Shown: one piece after another, positions 1 to 8,596 of the stretch
Layout: the number at the start of each line of letters is the position of its first letter
Numbering within the stretch: position 1 is the first letter of the stretch
DNA from: Paracoccaceae bacterium
GTDB lineage: Bacteria > Pseudomonadota > Alphaproteobacteria > Rhodobacterales > Rhodobacteraceae
Assembly (NCBI GenBank): GCA_958296035.1
Contig: OY282431.1
Location: 1,925,001-1,989,000, forward strand
Reading direction: 5' to 3'
Length of the DNA stretch: 64,000 bases
Notes under the pieces: model-generated
The model's database searches: none
The model's input: the letters and a program-made list of their open reading frames with translations, nothing else
Told to the model about the DNA's origin: nothing
Translations under genes and position numbers: made by a program

Positions 1-442
1 ATGCCGTAACGTTGAAGATGTTAACCTCCTTGATCAGAGACTGGTAGAATTTGTCGTAGGCGCGGGCGTTGGCCACGCGGACTTTGAGTATGTAGTCAAT
101 ATCTCCGGCAAGCCTGTGTGCTTCAACTACTTCAGGTCGGCTGCGTACGACTTCCAGGAACTTGTGCTGCCAGTCGGGCTCATGTTCGGAAGTCCGGACC
201 AGAACGAAGAAACAGGCTTCGAAGCCGATCAAATTTGCGTCAATTTCGACTGTGTAGCGCGTGATGACTCCAGCACGACGCAACTTCTTGATTCGGTTCC
301 AGATGCGGCTCCTGCTACTACCGATACGACTGGCGATTCTTTCGAGAGGCTGACTGGCATCGGCATTGAGGCAAGACAGGATGTGGCGGTCGACGTTGTC
401 CAGGATCAGTGTCTTGGCGCCACCTTTTCCTGCAAGTTTCAT
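1..442 (-). CDS. Lrp/AsnC-family transcriptional regulator (3' end cut by window edge)
   Basis: DNA-binding regulator of the Lrp/AsnC (feast/famine) family, which usually controls amino-acid metabolism in response to a small effector. The ATG at 442 gives MKLAGKGGAKTLILDN; 147 residues are visible of a family that normally has about 150-165, so only the C-terminal tail is lost beyond position 1. Residues about 14-60 form the N-terminal helix-turn-helix (RHILSCLNADASQPLERIA, then SRSRIWNRIKKL). From about residue 65 comes the RAM effector domain, with the typical strands around EACFFVLVRT and GDIDYILKVRV. It sits 22 bp downstream of thyX on the same strand, so the two may be co-transcribed. 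The regulated genes cannot be told from the sequence. Confidence 0.9.
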   Translation of the reverse strand, partial: MKLAGKGGAKTLILDNVDRHILSCLNADASQPLERIASRIGSSRSRIWNRIKKLRRAGVITRYTVEIDANLIGFEACFFVLVRTSEHEPDWQHKFLEVVRSRPEVVEAHRLAGDIDYILKVRVANARAYDKFYQSLIKEVNIFNVTA

Positions 443-464
443 CTCACGTCACCCAATTTGTCGC

Positions 465-1382
465 TTAGCTCCCGAAGTCGAACACTTCGCACAATTCTTT
501 CCATTCCCGTGCGGTCAGACCGGATTCACCGTGAGTTATTCGCTCTCCGGCCACGCGCCGCCTTATCAACTCGGCCTGGGACCGGGAAAGGTTTATGGCG
601 CCCTGCTCATACTCCTCGAAGGCACCCCACACAGTTGGTACCCACAACCTGACCAGTCTTGCCAACTCTTCTGCATAGAGCCGGATTTCCAACTGGGCAT
701 GCCTGTCCGTTCGTAGCTTGATGAAATGCAGGAGGTTGTGCAGATCGATTTTCCAGTACCACTGCGTGTAAATGCTGGTCGGCAGGTTAATTCTGGCCAG
801 TTCCCGCGCCAGTCCTTGCTGGTTTTCGCTGGAAAGCATCTGTTCGTAGTGCTGGTAGGTCAAGGCAGAATCGCCTTTCAATGAGGCCAGAACCCTGTCA
901 GCCTGTTCATCGCACAGTATATTCCCCCTGCCCTGTCGACCGGCGGCCCCGGCCTGTGCTGCAAGATGCTCTTTCGCGGGCAAGTAGAACTCCCGGTCGA
1001 GCTTCGAATAGCGAGCTGAATACTCGTTGACTGATGCCGTGCGATGTCTGATCCACTGGCGGGCCACGAAAATTGGCAGTTTGACGTGAAGCTTGATCTC
1101 GCACATCTCGAACGGCGTAGTGTGGCGGTGGCGCATCAGGAACCGAATCAGACCAGCATCTGAACGCTTCTTCTTGGTCCCCGTACCGTACGACACCCGT
1201 GCTGCCTGAACGACCGCATCGTCGTTGCCCATATAGTCAATAACGCGCACAAACCCGTGGTCAAGTACCTCGTGCGCCGAATAGAGAACCTCTTCAAGTC
1301 CCGGACTGACCGCTCGCGACGTTGTTGTCACGGTGCTGCGTTGTCGTTCAATCTCGGCAGCCTGCTCAGGTGTTAGCGCCAT
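465..1382 (-). CDS. thyX: Flavin-dependent thymidylate synthase ThyX
   Basis: Makes dTMP from dUMP with methylenetetrahydrofolate and FAD/NADPH, a cytosolic tetrameric enzyme. The ThyX signature RHR..S is clear: RHRTASVNEYSARY at residues 112-125, with the preceding RQWI helix, and the second conserved block RINLPTSIYTQWYWKIDLHN (about 197-216), followed by LLHFIKLR. Length 305 aa is normal for alphaproteobacterial ThyX. The start is the ATG at 1382. The IS982 element begins only 17 bp upstream of this ATG, so the native promoter has probably been displaced. The Lrp-type gene follows 22 bp downstream. Confidence 0.96.
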   Translation of the reverse strand: MALTPEQAAEIERQRSTVTTTSRAVSPGLEEVLYSAHEVLDHGFVRVIDYMGNDDAVVQAARVSYGTGTKKKRSDAGLIRFLMRHRHTTPFEMCEIKLHVKLPIFVARQWIRHRTASVNEYSARYSKLDREFYLPAKEHLAAQAGAAGRQGRGNILCDEQADRVLASLKGDSALTYQHYEQMLSSENQQGLARELARINLPTSIYTQWYWKIDLHNLLHFIKLRTDRHAQLEIRLYAEELARLVRLWVPTVWGAFEEYEQGAINLSRSQAELIRRRVAGERITHGESGLTAREWKELCEVFDFGS

Positions 1383-1399
1383 CCCCAGTCACCTCTATA

Positions 1400-1432
1400 A
1401 CCCCGATTCTGGATAAGGGGGGTCGATTTTCG
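1400..1432 (+). repeat. Left terminal inverted repeat of IS982 element
   Basis: Pairs imperfectly with 2481-2512. The shared core GGATAAG is followed by a G-run and TCxATTTT in both ends. Confidence 0.8.
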
Positions 1433-1508
1433 GGTAGGAGGGATTCCCTTTTCCCATAAAGTCTGATTCTATGGGTTGTTGTCGAACACAATCCAGAGGA
1501 TCCCTCCC

Positions 1509-2456
1509 ATGAACACATCTACCATAGCTCTCTTCTGCTGTCTCTACGATTTTGGCTGCGTCTACGAGGCATGGGAAAGACATCGCCTTGTCCCCACCAC
1601 ACGAAAACGCATCCGCAAGACCAAGCTCACACTGGGCGAGATGATGTTCATCATGACCCTGTTCCACCTGTCACCCTACCGCAACTTCAAACGCTTCTGG
1701 CTTCATGCCATAGAGGGCTATTACCGCGACTGCTTCGGCGACCTCCCTTCCTATGGACGCTTTGTAGCCCTGATGCCAAGATTGCTGCCGCCCACCATGC
1801 TGCTGCTCCACCACCTGTGCCAAGGCAGCGAAAAGACCGGCCTGTATATCATCGACAGCACCAGGCTAGCGGTCTGCCACAACGCCCGCAGCTCGCGTCA
1901 TCGGGTGTTCAAGGGACTGGCCGCACAGGGTCGCACCGCAATGGGGTGGTTCTACGGCTTCAAGATGCATGGGGTCATCAACAGCAAGGGCCAGTTGATG
2001 GCTGTGCAGTTCTCACCCGGCAATACCGATGACCGGGTGCCGCTGGAGGCACTGACGGTCGGGCTCCAGGGCAAGATCCTTGGTGACAAGGGCTATATCT
2101 CCAAGGCGCGCTTCGACCGGCTGTGGCGACGCGGGTTGCAGTTGCTGACTCGTATTCGCATCAATATGCGCAATTATCTCATGCCCATTGCCGACAAGAT
2201 GCTGCTGCGCCAACGCTTCACCATCGAGACCCTGTTCGGCACATTGAAGCGAGATATGGAACTTGAGCATACAAGGCACCGTTCAGTCGACAATGCCTTT
2301 CTCCACATCCTGTCCTGCCTGGTCGCCTACACGCTGGGCAAGCCAGGCATCGCCATGAAGACGACCGGTCTCTCCACTCCACAATCGCCAGCACAGCCGA
2401 CACCCCCGAGTGGGCCATGCCATGCCACCTGCGCTGCCCTGCCCGGTCAGCTGTAG
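1509..2456 (+). CDS. IS982-family transposase
   Basis: DDE-type transposase moving the surrounding element by cut and paste. The ATG at 1509 (MNTSTIALFCCLYDF) is preferred over an upstream in-frame ATG at 1476 because AGAGGAT lies about 8 nt before it and because the N-terminus then matches the degenerate copy at 11.6 kb. Catalytic positions are visible: D in YIIDSTRLAVC, D in ILGDKGYISKARF, E in QRFTIETLFGTLKRD. The reading frame is intact for 315 residues, slightly longer than many IS982 transposases because of a proline/alanine-rich tail after LGKPGIAM. It may still be active. Confidence 0.92.
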   Translation: MNTSTIALFCCLYDFGCVYEAWERHRLVPTTRKRIRKTKLTLGEMMFIMTLFHLSPYRNFKRFWLHAIEGYYRDCFGDLPSYGRFVALMPRLLPPTMLLLHHLCQGSEKTGLYIIDSTRLAVCHNARSSRHRVFKGLAAQGRTAMGWFYGFKMHGVINSKGQLMAVQFSPGNTDDRVPLEALTVGLQGKILGDKGYISKARFDRLWRRGLQLLTRIRINMRNYLMPIADKMLLRQRFTIETLFGTLKRDMELEHTRHRSVDNAFLHILSCLVAYTLGKPGIAMKTTGLSTPQSPAQPTPPSGPCHATCAALPGQL

Positions 2457-2480
2457 TTTGCACAAACCGGGCATCAAGGT

Positions 2481-2512
2481 GAAAAATAGACCCGCTTATC
2501 CATAATTCGGGT
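2481..2512 (-). repeat. Right terminal inverted repeat of IS982 element
   Basis: Reverse-complement partner of 1400-1432 with several mismatches; contains CTTATCC and ends in ATTCGGGT. Confidence 0.8.
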
Positions 2513-2518
2513 TCTAAA

Positions 2519-2953
2519 CACATGACAAGTATACGGATAACCGTAGGTAGCCCTGCAAATCAATCAACGGTTCTCCGGATCAAGCAAGCTCCAGATCGTT
2601 GGGCAAGACCTGTCAGTTGCCCGGCGCGATTGATAGCAGGAATCATCGGTCCATTGAAGCAATTCCGGACCTCGGCCGAAGCCGACCGATCAGCGGTCTT
2701 GCCAAATGCCATCAATTTGTATGCTGAACAGGCCATTGCTGCGAAACGGAAGACACTTGACGCTTTGATTGCGCAGGCCGTTCGTGCGATCAACATCTTG
2801 ATGCTATAGCGAGCCAGCCCCGTGTTTCCTGTAGTTCGGCACTTGCCGATGGAACGGACCGGAAGCGTGCACCAGGCGACCCGAAAACCAGGTTGCATAT
2901 CAAGCGAAGCCCGGAATCACATATAGCCTACAATTCTCAAAGGATGAGTTCTG
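2519..2953. other. Intergenic, no supported gene
   Basis: A 95-codon open frame (2522-2809 plus) and an antisense frame overlap here, but neither has a Shine-Dalgarno sequence, a recognisable motif or a gene-like composition. The last 20 bp carry the ribosome site of the next gene (AAAGGATGAG before the ATG at 2954). Confidence 0.6.
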
Positions 2954-3379
2954 ATGATCAAATACCTTCACACCATGGTCCGCGTGCTGGATCTCGACAA
3001 GTCAATTGCCTTCTACAAATTGCTCGGTCTCGAGGTTAAGCGTCGAATTGACAATTCAACTGGTAGATACACCCTGGTGTTCCTGGCACCACCCCAACAG
3101 CATGAATGCCCGCTCGAACTGACTTTCAACTGGGATGGTGACGACGGGCTGCCGTCTGACAGCCGTCACTTCGGCCATCTTGCTTACGAGGTAGATGACA
3201 TCTACGAATTTTGTGCCATGCTGGAACAGAACGGCATTACCATTAATCGCCCGCCGAGAGACGGTAGAATGGCGTTCATCCGCTCACCCGACAATGTGTC
3301 GATTGAATTGCTGCAGCGAGGGAATGCACTGGAACGAAGTAACTATTGGGCAGACAAGCCTAATGTCGGACACTGGTAG
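2954..3379 (+). CDS. gloA: Lactoylglutathione lyase (glyoxalase I)
   Basis: Isomerises the methylglyoxal-glutathione hemithioacetal to S-lactoylglutathione, detoxifying methylglyoxal in the cytosol. It is a 141-aa two-module VOC-fold protein. The four metal ligands expected of class I glyoxalase are in place: His6 (KYLHTMVRV), Glu55 (PLELTFNW), His75 (HFGHLAYEVDD) and Glu118 (VSIELLQ), very close to E. coli GloA spacing. That length class is normally Ni/Co-dependent. The ATG at 2954 has AAAGGA 9 nt upstream. It stands alone; no glyoxalase II is in the window. Confidence 0.93.
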   Translation: MIKYLHTMVRVLDLDKSIAFYKLLGLEVKRRIDNSTGRYTLVFLAPPQQHECPLELTFNWDGDDGLPSDSRHFGHLAYEVDDIYEFCAMLEQNGITINRPPRDGRMAFIRSPDNVSIELLQRGNALERSNYWADKPNVGHW

Positions 3380-3945
3380 CGCGCCCATTGCCGAAGAAAC
3401 GATCGCTTCGCAGGTGCAACAGTTCAGGGCAACTGTAGACAGTGTTTTCCAATTGACCGAGACCTGCGCGCCTCATTGCAACACTATTGGGGCAGCTGGT
3501 CTCATAATCATTGACATTGTCTGCCGGTTGCCCTATCTCGTGCCCTGTTCCGAAAGGATCTATGGCGATAAAGGCGCACGAAATAAACGGACCGGACCCG
3601 GGGGCGGTACCCGGCGACTCCACCAGAATTCACAAGATTGATGCTTTTCGGGGTCGAAACAGGATAGACGGACGCGTAAAGGTGTAAGCTTTCGCTCGGT
3701 GAGGTACCACCGATATCGGTCCAATCTGCACAATTGCCAATGACAATCGTGCTCCGGTTGCTCTAGCCGCGTAGTCGGCAAGAAAAACGCTGGAAACTGA
3801 CTCTGGAGCCCTTAGCATCGCTCCAGCGGGGTCCGCAGGCACCTGGCAACAGAAGCCTGCAAATTCGTATATACCCGAGCAATCCGTGCATGAGAGGCGG
3901 TTGGCTCTACCGTCTGGAAACCTACATGGTTGCGAGCACCAATAG
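3380..3945. other. Intergenic, no supported gene (566 bp)
   Basis: Several short overlapping open frames on both strands but none with a ribosome site plus plausible protein. No tRNA-like or terminator-like structure was recognised. Confidence 0.6.
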
Positions 3946-4440
3946 ATGGATCGGCTGAATTACGAAAAGATGACCAGAACGGCCATGGTCAGGGCCGCGG
4001 AAGGCATGGTACACGATGTGCTTGCTTTCGTTGTTGAACATGGGTTGCCAAGCCCGCATTGGTTCGTCATTGACTTCGCAACCAATCACCCCGATGTGCA
4101 GCTAGATGACGACCTGCGTCAACAATATCCCGAACAGATGCGCATTGTGCTCCAGGAGTGGTTCGAAGACCTCGCCGTCGACGAACTCGGATTTGGCGTT
4201 ACCCTGAACTTCGGCGATGTTCCCAGTCACGTCTATGTTCCATTTCCGGCCGTCCGACTGTTTGCTGACCCCGGTGTCAGCTTTACCTTTGACCTTCTGC
4301 AGTTGCGCGAGACCATGGATGTCGAATCGCAGGCCACAGGTGTTTCAGGGCGAAGCGATCGCTCGCAGTCCTCACCTGGCAAGGACAAGACAGGAAAAAA
4401 AGGCAAGGTTATCAAGCTGGACCAGTTCCGGCCACGTTGA
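3946..4440 (+). CDS. sspB: SspB-family ClpXP adaptor protein
   Basis: Alphaproteobacterial SspB-type stringent starvation/ClpXP adaptor: delivers ssrA-tagged and some regulatory proteins to the ClpXP protease. Residues 15-125 carry the SspB core, with the family blocks HWFVIDFATNHPDVQL, YPEQMRIVLQEWFEDL, FGVTLNFGDVPSHVYVPF and ADPGVSFTFDL. The C-terminus becomes charged and lysine-rich, ending in a KxVIKLDQFRPR tail, which fits the flexible ClpX-binding tail of SspB proteins. It precedes fumC on the same strand with a 109-bp gap; this adjacency is common in the class. Confidence 0.9.
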   Translation: MDRLNYEKMTRTAMVRAAEGMVHDVLAFVVEHGLPSPHWFVIDFATNHPDVQLDDDLRQQYPEQMRIVLQEWFEDLAVDELGFGVTLNFGDVPSHVYVPFPAVRLFADPGVSFTFDLLQLRETMDVESQATGVSGRSDRSQSSPGKDKTGKKGKVIKLDQFRPR

Positions 4441-4549
4441 ACAACAGTCTCGTGCCTCCGACCGGGCTGAAGCAGGCGAATTATTGTAATCGACAAAGCG
4501 TGGTGGTTGGTTAGAAAAGGGCTGGTCGCTCAGGAATTCACGTGGAGAG

Positions 4550-5950
4550 ATGACAGTGGCAGAGACGCGGATTGAATCAGACAGTTTTGGCGAGATTGAT
4601 GTGCCCGCCGATCGCTATTGGGGCGCCCAAACGCAACGTTCATTGCAGAATTTCTGCATCGGGTGGGAACGCCAACCGTTAGACATTGTTCGTGCCCTTG
4701 GCGTGATCAAGCAGGCCTGCGCTCTGACCAACATGCAATTCGGAATTATCGATGCAGGAATCGGCCAGGCTATCGTCACTGCCGCCGGCGAAGTCTACGA
4801 GGGCCAGCGAGACGAAGACTTTCCGCTGGTCGTTTGGCAAACCGGCTCCGGAACACAGACCAACATGAACGCCAACGAGGTGATTGCCAACCGCGCCATT
4901 GAGATCCTCGGTGGAGAAATTGGTTCAAAATCCCCCGTACATCCAAACGATCACGTCAACTCCGGGCAATCGTCAAACGACACCTACCCCACGGCAATGC
5001 ATGTGGCAACAGCCCGGTCAGTCAATGCCAGCCTGCTTCCAGCACTCAAGGATTTGCATGCATCCCTGCTGCGCAAGGTTTCGGAATTTGACCCCATCAT
5101 CAAGATCGGCCGCACCCATACGCAGGACGCAACACCGCTGACGCTCGGCCAGGAATTCTCGGGCTATGCACGCCAGGTTGAATTGTCGTGCCACAGGGTG
5201 ACCGCAGCATTGGGAAACATATACGAACTGGCACAGGGGGGGACAGCGGTTGGCACAGGCCTCAACTCACGCCCCGGATGGGCCGAGGCCGTCGTGGCCC
5301 GCATTGCCGAATTGACGGCGTTGCCCTTTGTTCCGGCAGCCAACAAGTTCGAAGCCCTTGCCGCCCATGACGCAATGGTCGAGATGTCAGGATCCCTGCG
5401 CGTCGTCGCCGGTTCGCTCTACAAGATTTCCAACGATATCCGCTTGCTGGCATCCGGACCCCGATGCGGACTTGGCGAATTGATTCTGCCAGCCAATGAG
5501 CCGGGGTCGTCAATTATGCCTGGCAAGGTCAATCCAACCCAGACTGAAGCACTGACTCAAGTTTGCGCCCACGTCATGGGCAATGACGTCGGTGTCGGCT
5601 TTGCAGGTAGCCAGGGACATTTTGAGCTCAACGTCTACAAGCCAATGATGGCGTACAATGTCCTGCAGTCAGTCAGGCTGCTGGGCGATGCTGCAAACTC
5701 CTTCCGCACGAATTGTGTCGATGGAATCAAACCGAATCGCCAGCGCATTGATCAGCTTATGCGCAACTCGCTGATGCTGGTTACAGCACTTGCGCCAACC
5801 ATCGGCTATGATAATGCCACTCGAGTTGCCAAGGAGGCGCATCGAAACGGCACGACACTGCGTGAGGAAGCAGTCACCCTGGATTACGTCACCGAGACTG
5901 AATTCGACAGGATCGTCCGACCTGAATTAATGATCGGGCCAGCGTCCTGA
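4550..5950 (+). CDS. fumC: Fumarate hydratase class II
   Basis: Oxygen-stable, iron-free fumarase of the TCA cycle (fumarate + water to L-malate), a cytosolic homotetramer. The superfamily signature [13 protein letters not shown] is present (about residues 318-330), as are the other two active-site regions: [14 protein letters not shown] near residue 100 and the [17 protein letters not shown] block near 130-145. Length 466 aa is normal. The ATG at 4550 has GGAGAG 2-7 nt upstream. Lies downstream of sspB. Confidence 0.97.
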   Translation: MTVAETRIESDSFGEIDVPADRYWGAQTQRSLQNFCIGWERQPLDIVRALGVIKQACALTNMQFGIIDAGIGQAIVTAAGEVYEGQRDEDFPLVVWQTGSGTQTNMNANEVIANRAIEILGGEIGSKSPVHPNDHVNSGQSSNDTYPTAMHVATARSVNASLLPALKDLHASLLRKVSEFDPIIKIGRTHTQDATPLTLGQEFSGYARQVELSCHRVTAALGNIYELAQGGTAVGTGLNSRPGWAEAVVARIAELTALPFVPAANKFEALAAHDAMVEMSGSLRVVAGSLYKISNDIRLLASGPRCGLGELILPANEPGSSIMPGKVNPTQTEALTQVCAHVMGNDVGVGFAGSQGHFELNVYKPMMAYNVLQSVRLLGDAANSFRTNCVDGIKPNRQRIDQLMRNSLMLVTALAPTIGYDNATRVAKEAHRNGTTLREEAVTLDYVTETEFDRIVRPELMIGPAS

Positions 5951-6102
5951 TGACTTGATGCCCGTGCGTCCACGGTGTAGCCAAACTGTTTTGGACACTG
6001 TCTCATTCGCAACGACATTCCTCCATCAGGCAGTGTTTTGGTCGGCAGCTGTGACACCGGGCAGCTGACGATCCATGCAACAACCGGAACAAGAGCACTG
6101 AA

Positions 6103-8553
6103 ATGGCCAGTATACCCTCTACCGCACGCGTCGTAATCATAGGGGGAGGTGTCGTTGGCGCCTCCTGTTTGTTTCACCTGGCCAAAGCAGGCTGGACAGA
6201 CTGCCTGCTTCTTGAAAAGAACGAATTGACCGCCGGCTCTACCTGGCACTCTGCTGGAAACGTTCCGACGTTTTCGGCCAGCTGGTCAATAATGAACATG
6301 CAGCGCTATTCTGCAGAATTGTACCGTGGCCTCAGCGAGGAGGTCGATTACCCGATGAATTACCATGTCACCGGATCGGTGCGGCTGGCTCACGGCAAGA
6401 ATCGGATGAGAGAATTCGAGCGTGCTGCCGGCATGGGGCGATACCAGGGTATGGATATCGAGATCCTTGCCGCCGGTGACATTCGCAGTCGGTACCCGTT
6501 CGCTGAGATCCACGATCTTGCCGGCGCCTTGTACGATCCCTACGATGGCGACATTGATCCGGCACAACTTACCCAGGCCCTTGCCAGGGGCGCCCGCACA
6601 ATGGGTGCGAAGATTGCCCGCGCTACACCCGCTATCGGCGTCAGTCGTGATCGTGGTGAATGGGTCATATCCACGCCGAATGGCGACGTTCGTTGCGAAA
6701 TTGTGGTCAATGCCGCCGGTTATTATGCGCAGCGGGTTGGCGAGATGTTCAAGCCATTTGGAGGGCGCCGGGTTCCGATGGTTGCCATGAGCCATCAGTA
6801 CATGTTGACCGATCAAATAGACGAACTGGAAGACTGGACCCGTGCGAATGGAAGAAAACTGCCCATCTTGCGTGATGTCGACATTTCCTACTACTTGCGC
6901 CAGGACAAATTCGGTCTCAATCTGGGCCCATATGAGGCCGATTGCCGGGCCCACTGGGTTGAGCCACAGGATCCGCTTCCGGAAGACTTTTCGTTCCAGC
7001 TTTTCGAGGACGATCTTGAACGCCTGGAATGGTACATCGATGACGCAATGGACCGCGTTCCCCTGCTGGCCGAAGCAGGCATTTCCCGGGTTATCAACGG
7101 CCCCATACCATATGCTCCCGACGGATTGCCGCTGATCGGACCGATGCCCGGAGTTCCCAATGCATTCGAGGCTTGTGTCTTTACGTTTGGAATTGCTCAG
7201 GGAGGCGGTGCCGGAAAAGTTCTGGCCGAATGGGTAACCGAAGGCCAGACCGAATGGGACATGTGGTCCTGCGACCCGCGACGGTATACCGACTATACCG
7301 ATCATGCCTATTGCGTGGCAAAGGCCCGCGAAGTGTATGGCAACGAATATGCCATTCATTTTCCCTACCGGGAATGGCCCGACGGACGACCGAGCAAACT
7401 GTCACCGGTGCATGACCGGGTGGTTGACCTGGGCGGCCAGATGGGTGCCTACAACGGCTGGGAACGTGCCAACTGGTTTGCCGGCAGCGATGACGACACT
7501 TCGATCGATGCCTCGCTTACCTACGAAAGGTGCGGCCCGTGGGAACCTCGCATCAAGGACGAGTGTGAAGCCGTTCGCGATGCTGCAGGAGTCCTCGACC
7601 TGCCTGGATTTGCACGCTTCAAACTGTCGGGGAAGGGAGCTGCCGACTGGCTCAGCGGGCGCATGGCAGGCGCATTGCCTCGCGTCGGAAGAATGAACCT
7701 GGCCTATTTCCCCGACCACCGAGGACGCGTCCATACCGAAATGTCGGTGATGCGTTCCGATGATGACGAATTCAGGCTGATCACGGCTAGCGCAGCACAG
7801 TGGCATGACTTTGAACTTCTTTCCAACTCCCTGCCCGCCAGTGGACAACTGTCACTATCCGACCATACGAACGAAGTCTCGACCCTCATTGTCACAGGTC
7901 CTGAGTCCCGCAGCTTGCTGGCGGCCATATCGCGAGCCAATTTCGAACTGCCGTGGCTCAGCATCCAGTCGGCCATTGTTGCCGACCAGCCGGTGGAACT
8001 GGCGCGAGTCAGCTATGCCGGAGAACTCGGATGGGAAGTCCATGCCACCAACGAGCAAATGCCGGCCATCTACAATGCGATACTGGCACAGGGAGCCAAA
8101 CCCTTCGGAATGTGGGCACTTAACTCGCTGAGAATTGAAAAGGCCTACCGCGTCTGGAAGGGCGATCTGTCAACCGACTACACATTGCTGCAGAGCGGAT
8201 TGGGACGCTTCATCAAGTTTGACAAGGCACACAGCTTTCCCGGGAAGGCTGCTTTGCAGGCGGAATTCCAGGCGGGCAGCACACGAAAATTCGCGATCCT
8301 TGAGGTCGACGTCACTGAATTCGAGACCCCCTATATGTCGACCATTTGGCAGGACGACAATGTGGTTGGTGAAACCACATCCGGGGCATGGGGGTACCGC
8401 CTCAACAAATCCCTGGCCCTGGCAATACTGCGTGCTGACCTGGCGGAGCCGACGACACAGGTGGAAATCGAAATCTTTGGCCACCGATACCAGGCCAGGG
8501 TGATGGCTCCCCATGAACTCTATGATCCAATGAACGAGCGTCTCAAGGTCTGA
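6103..8553 (+). CDS. FAD-dependent dimethylglycine/sarcosine dehydrogenase-like protein with GcvT domain (copy 1)
   Basis: Predicted oxidative N-demethylase of methylated glycines (dimethylglycine or sarcosine), transferring the one-carbon unit to tetrahydrofolate. Domain order: DAO-type FAD domain from residue about 8 (dinucleotide motif VVIIGGGVVGAS), FAO_M middle segment (about 370-430), GcvT folate-binding domain (about 430-700) and GcvT C-terminal barrel (about 720-816). His49 in GSTWHSAGN matches the position that carries covalent FAD in dimethylglycine dehydrogenase. 816 aa is the usual size. The start lacks a strong Shine-Dalgarno sequence. Copy 2 follows after 43 bp, so they likely form an operon. 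The exact substrate (dimethylglycine, sarcosine or another N-methyl compound) cannot be decided from sequence reading. Confidence 0.88.
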   Translation: MASIPSTARVVIIGGGVVGASCLFHLAKAGWTDCLLLEKNELTAGSTWHSAGNVPTFSASWSIMNMQRYSAELYRGLSEEVDYPMNYHVTGSVRLAHGKNRMREFERAAGMGRYQGMDIEILAAGDIRSRYPFAEIHDLAGALYDPYDGDIDPAQLTQALARGARTMGAKIARATPAIGVSRDRGEWVISTPNGDVRCEIVVNAAGYYAQRVGEMFKPFGGRRVPMVAMSHQYMLTDQIDELEDWTRANGRKLPILRDVDISYYLRQDKFGLNLGPYEADCRAHWVEPQDPLPEDFSFQLFEDDLERLEWYIDDAMDRVPLLAEAGISRVINGPIPYAPDGLPLIGPMPGVPNAFEACVFTFGIAQGGGAGKVLAEWVTEGQTEWDMWSCDPRRYTDYTDHAYCVAKAREVYGNEYAIHFPYREWPDGRPSKLSPVHDRVVDLGGQMGAYNGWERANWFAGSDDDTSIDASLTYERCGPWEPRIKDECEAVRDAAGVLDLPGFARFKLSGKGAADWLSGRMAGALPRVGRMNLAYFPDHRGRVHTEMSVMRSDDDEFRLITASAAQWHDFELLSNSLPASGQLSLSDHTNEVSTLIVTGPESRSLLAAISRANFELPWLSIQSAIVADQPVELARVSYAGELGWEVHATNEQMPAIYNAILAQGAKPFGMWALNSLRIEKAYRVWKGDLSTDYTLLQSGLGRFIKFDKAHSFPGKAALQAEFQAGSTRKFAILEVDVTEFETPYMSTIWQDDNVVGETTSGAWGYRLNKSLALAILRADLAEPTTQVEIEIFGHRYQARVMAPHELYDPMNERLKV

Positions 8554-8596
8554 GTTCATGTCCTACAATTGAACTAACAGAAACACGGCGGCATAT

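Larger units (their letters stand above)
1400..2512 (+). mobile_element. IS982-family insertion sequence, apparently complete (about 1.1 kb)
   Basis: One transposase gene is framed by imperfect terminal inverted repeats of about 30 bp. The left end runs ACCCCGATTCTGGATAAG and the right end, read inward, ACCCGAATTATGGATAAG. The flanks carry tctata (1394-1399) and tctaaa (2513-2518), a likely 6-bp target duplication with one change; the family duplicates 6-9 bp. Size and one-ORF layout fit IS982. A shorter degenerate relative lies at 11448-11704. Confidence 0.88.

Noticed and set aside
2522-2809. 95-codon open frame next to the IS element
   Set aside because: No Shine-Dalgarno sequence, no motif, and overlapped by an equally long antisense frame.
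6286-7359. 357-codon minus-strand open frame
   Set aside because: Fully antisense to the first DMGDH-like gene; no ribosome site or recognisable domain.
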